Source of the DNA: Candidatus Bathyarchaeota archaeon
Lineage (GTDB): Archaea > Thermoproteota > Bathyarchaeia > Bathyarchaeales > B26-1
DNA: 7,452 bases
Direction of reading: 5' to 3'
Assembly (NCBI GenBank): GCA_018396795.1
Contig: JAGTRH010000064.1
Coordinates: 1 to 7,452 of the forward strand
The notes beneath the pieces were generated by a model. It was not told the origin of the DNA and searched no databases. It saw only the letters and a program-made list of their open reading frames with translations. Shown piece after piece: positions 5,646 to 7,452 of this stretch. The translations under genes were made by a program, and so were the position numbers. Each line of letters starts with the position of its first letter. The stretch's first letter is position 1.

Positions 5646-7010
5646 ATGAGCAAGGTCAATTGTATTTTTATTGTTGTCGATACTTTAAGAGCCGACCATC
5701 TAGGATGTTACGGCTATTTCCGAGATACAAGCCCCAATATCGACCGGTTGGCTAGCGACGGGATTCTTTTCAAGGACATGCATGCCGCAGCCATACCTAC
5801 TGGTCCTGGTTTTTCATCAATCATTACAGGATTGTTTCCTATTCATCACCGTTACTACTTAACGCCTTGGAATCTGCCTAATCTTATAGATTTCAATGAT
5901 GCTATCCCAACACTCCCTGAGCTTATTCAAGATATTATAGGCGGATATACTACGGCTGCTTTTGATAACCTTGTGAATTTCTCATCTCATATGGATCACT
6001 TAGTTAGAGGATTCGAATACTATGTAAACGTGACTAGAACATCAAAGCCAATAGCTCACGAAATTACCGGAGACACTGTTAATCGTAGGCTTATACCATG
6101 GCTTAAAGGGCATAAAACTGAAGACTTCTTCGCCTTTATTCACTACTGGGATCCTCATACGCCTTATAATCAGCCTGAGGAATTCAGACGAGTATTCCAT
6201 CACGAGCCCGGTAGGATTGACGATCTTGAGGTACGTGAGGCGCCTGCGGGCTACTGCTATGTTCAAGGGTGGGGCAGAGTAGGAGAATTATGGGAGCCTA
6301 GACCTGATGAGGGAAAGCCTACAATCGACTTATATGATGGAGAGATAAAGTTTGTAGACGGTTTAATAGGTGAAGTAATAGAAAACTTGGAGGAGTTAGA
6401 TGTTTCTGACAAAACTGTTATCATTATAACTTCTGACCACGGTGAACAACTGGGCCAACATGGACTTTATGATCACAGAGGGCTTCACGAGTCAGTCGTC
6501 CACATACCTCTGATTATATGGGCGCCAACTATACTTCCACGTGGAAAAAGTATAGAGGGCTACGTTCAGCAGACCGACATAGCTCCAACGGTTTTATCAA
6601 TCCTAGGAGAAGATAGGGAAAAACTGCCAAAATTCGACGGAGAAGACCTACTTCCAATAATTAATGGAGAAAAAACTGTGAGGAATGAAATCTACATAGA
6701 AGACCATGAATTCCGAGCCATAATAGAGGGTAAGTGGAAATATGTACGGAATTACTTTGAACGGACGGAAGAACTTTATAATCTGGAAGAAGATCCCATG
6801 GAAGTTGTAAACCTGGCGACCGAGAAAAAGGACAGGGTTAAAGCCATGAGGAAGAAGCTCTTCCAATGGGTCGATAGCAATCTAAACGGCCAGCCCGACC
6901 CCATGTGGATGCAGATGGCGAAGTGGGCTGCAAAATGGGCTTCCACATTCAAATACGACTTGCCCGACTTGAGGCCAAGGCCTACGATCATAGAAGGAGT
7001 CGAACAGTAA
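5646..7010 (+). CDS. sulfatase/alkaline-phosphatase-fold hydrolase with Thr at the nucleophile position
   Basis: This 454-residue protein has the full-length sulfatase-family architecture. It opens with the metal-binding strand VVDTLRADHLGCYGY (Asp12), then SPNIDRLA, the active-site segment ending in TGLFP (residues 52-64), HYWDPHTPY (166-174, His171), SDHGEQLGQHG (Asp264, His265), HIPLIIWAP and a C-terminal WKYV plus ELYNLEEDPMEVVNLA block. In formylglycine sulfatases the active-site segment reads C/S-x-P-x-R; here it is TGPGF, so Thr52 replaces Cys/Ser and Phe56 replaces Arg. The Lys expected after the SDHG block also appears to be His277. Thr nucleophiles are known in related phosphodiesterases and nucleotide pyrophosphatases, so phosphoester hydrolysis or phosphotransfer is at least as likely as sulfate removal. 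No signal peptide is seen, unlike most sulfatases. A -26 TATA box fixes the start at 5646. Family assignment is strong; reaction uncertain. Confidence 0.9.
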   Translation: MSKVNCIFIVVDTLRADHLGCYGYFRDTSPNIDRLASDGILFKDMHAAAIPTGPGFSSIITGLFPIHHRYYLTPWNLPNLIDFNDAIPTLPELIQDIIGGYTTAAFDNLVNFSSHMDHLVRGFEYYVNVTRTSKPIAHEITGDTVNRRLIPWLKGHKTEDFFAFIHYWDPHTPYNQPEEFRRVFHHEPGRIDDLEVREAPAGYCYVQGWGRVGELWEPRPDEGKPTIDLYDGEIKFVDGLIGEVIENLEELDVSDKTVIIITSDHGEQLGQHGLYDHRGLHESVVHIPLIIWAPTILPRGKSIEGYVQQTDIAPTVLSILGEDREKLPKFDGEDLLPIINGEKTVRNEIYIEDHEFRAIIEGKWKYVRNYFERTEELYNLEEDPMEVVNLATEKKDRVKAMRKKLFQWVDSNLNGQPDPMWMQMAKWAAKWASTFKYDLPDLRPRPTIIEGVEQ

Positions 7011-7041
7011 AATCGCCTCGTTGCCGATAAAATTTTGAAAC

Positions 7042-7046
7042 TTTTT
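7042..7046 (+). terminator. T-tract after the sulfatase-fold gene
   Basis: A run of five T bases lies about 30 bases past the TAA at 7008-7010, in an AT-rich 86-base gap between convergent genes. It is a plausible archaeal T-tract terminator; no strong hairpin precedes it. Confidence 0.35.
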
Positions 7047-7096
7047 ATTGTTGCCTGTTTAAAGATTGCTTAAGCCACTTCATGCATACTAAAGAT

Positions 7097-7452
7097 TTAC
7101 ACTCTATCCGTCAAAACTTCCACTTTAGGCGGATAGATAAAATCAATATATTTGCTTTTTATGTAGCTGGAGTCCCTACCCTCGTGCACAAGAACCCTGT
7201 ACTTAAATCTCAATTCCTCCCCCTTAGGCAGGACATAGTCTCCCCTGTTCTTAGGCATATTCGTGAAGACTGAGACACCAAACATATTTGCGGTCATCAG
7301 GCCGTAATTCCTCACATGCCAGTAGGTTGGGTACCTGAAGTTGTCCAAGTGGTCGAAAGCAGTTATCCCAACCCTCTCCCCATCAACGATCCCACTATAG
7401 TCGCACCAAGCTGCTCTCCTACCCCATGTTTCCACTTCGTTCATCCCGCCGA
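7097..7452 (-). CDS. DUF6807 ('methane oxygenase PmoA' family) protein, C-terminal part
   Basis: About 118 C-terminal residues are visible; the 5' part lies beyond the right edge. The frame stays open from the Met codon at 7442-7444 to the edge (two Gly codons), and the text before WGRRAAWCDYSG is normal family sequence, so this Met is internal. Diagnostic blocks are WGRRAAWCDYSG, VDGERVGITAFDH, RYPTYWHVRNYGL and a C-terminal LPKGEELRFKYRVLVHEG strand. They match the DUF6807 family (PF14100), which databases label 'methane oxygenase PmoA'. That label should not be read as particulate methane monooxygenase, which is an unrelated membrane protein. From general knowledge, family members are common near glycosidases, sulfatases and sugar dehydrogenases in carbohydrate-degrading bacteria, which fits this window. 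Biochemical function is not known to me. The gene converges on the sulfatase-fold gene. Confidence 0.82.
   Translation of the reverse strand, partial: GGMNEVETWGRRAAWCDYSGIVDGERVGITAFDHLDNFRYPTYWHVRNYGLMTANMFGVSVFTNMPKNRGDYVLPKGEELRFKYRVLVHEGRDSSYIKSKYIDFIYPPKVEVLTDRV

Noticed and set aside
7097..7452. Methane oxidation function suggested by the 'PmoA' family name
   Set aside because: The visible sequence is soluble DUF6807 type, with no membrane helices or copper-ligand pattern, and the neighbours are glycan-related.
1..7452. Mobile element, CRISPR array, tRNA or defence system
   Set aside because: No transposase, terminal inverted repeats, regularly spaced repeats, tRNA-like fold or defence-type domain was seen; all clear genes belong to metabolic enzyme families or the metabolism-associated DUF6807 family.

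Overview
The window looks archaeal, most likely from an uncultured member of the Thermoproteota/Bathyarchaeia-like lineages; the exact lineage is an inference. Two + strand genes (amidohydrolase, ATG 731; sulfatase-fold, ATG 5646) each have a TTTAAA/TATATA-type box centred about 26 bases before the start codon and no Shine-Dalgarno sequence. That is the layout of leaderless archaeal transcripts. Base composition leans to AT, and AGA/AGG arginine and ATA isoleucine codons are common, as in many archaea.

Layout, left to right: (1) the 3' part of a uroporphyrinogen decarboxylase (UroD)/MtaA-like gene entering from the left edge (+, ends 595); (2) a 135-base gap with a weak terminator and a promoter; (3) a complete FluG-like amidohydrolase (+, 731-1954); (4) a 91-base convergent gap with a perfect 16-base palindrome and a hairpin; (5) a large clan GH-A glycoside hydrolase (-, 2046-4022); (6) a compact divergent promoter region with one strong TATA element; (7) a neutral/alkaline ceramidase-fold protein (+, about 4119-5513); (8) a 132-base gap with a promoter; (9) a sulfatase/alkaline-phosphatase-fold hydrolase with threonine at the nucleophile position (+, 5646-7010); (10) an 86-base convergent gap; (11) the C-terminal part of a DUF6807 ('PmoA') protein on the - strand, running off the right edge. 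No gap reaches 300 bases. No tRNA, rRNA, CRISPR array, insertion sequence or attachment site was recognised.

The families share a theme. Glycoside hydrolase, sulfatase-fold, ceramidase-fold, metal-dependent amidohydrolase, DUF6807 and UroD-like genes are, from general knowledge, expanded together in carbohydrate-scavenging bacteria such as Planctomycetes and Lentisphaerae, and occur in some archaeal metagenome assemblies. Here they form a catabolic neighbourhood rather than one operon: orientations alternate and several genes have their own promoter. None of the four complete proteins shows a signal peptide or membrane segment, so they probably act in the cytoplasm on imported oligosaccharides or glycoconjugates. 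The substrate cannot be read from the sequence. The points most worth following are the Thr-type sulfatase-fold enzyme, a ceramidase-fold enzyme in a probable archaeon (archaea are not known to make sphingolipids), and the incomplete metal site in the UroD-like protein.
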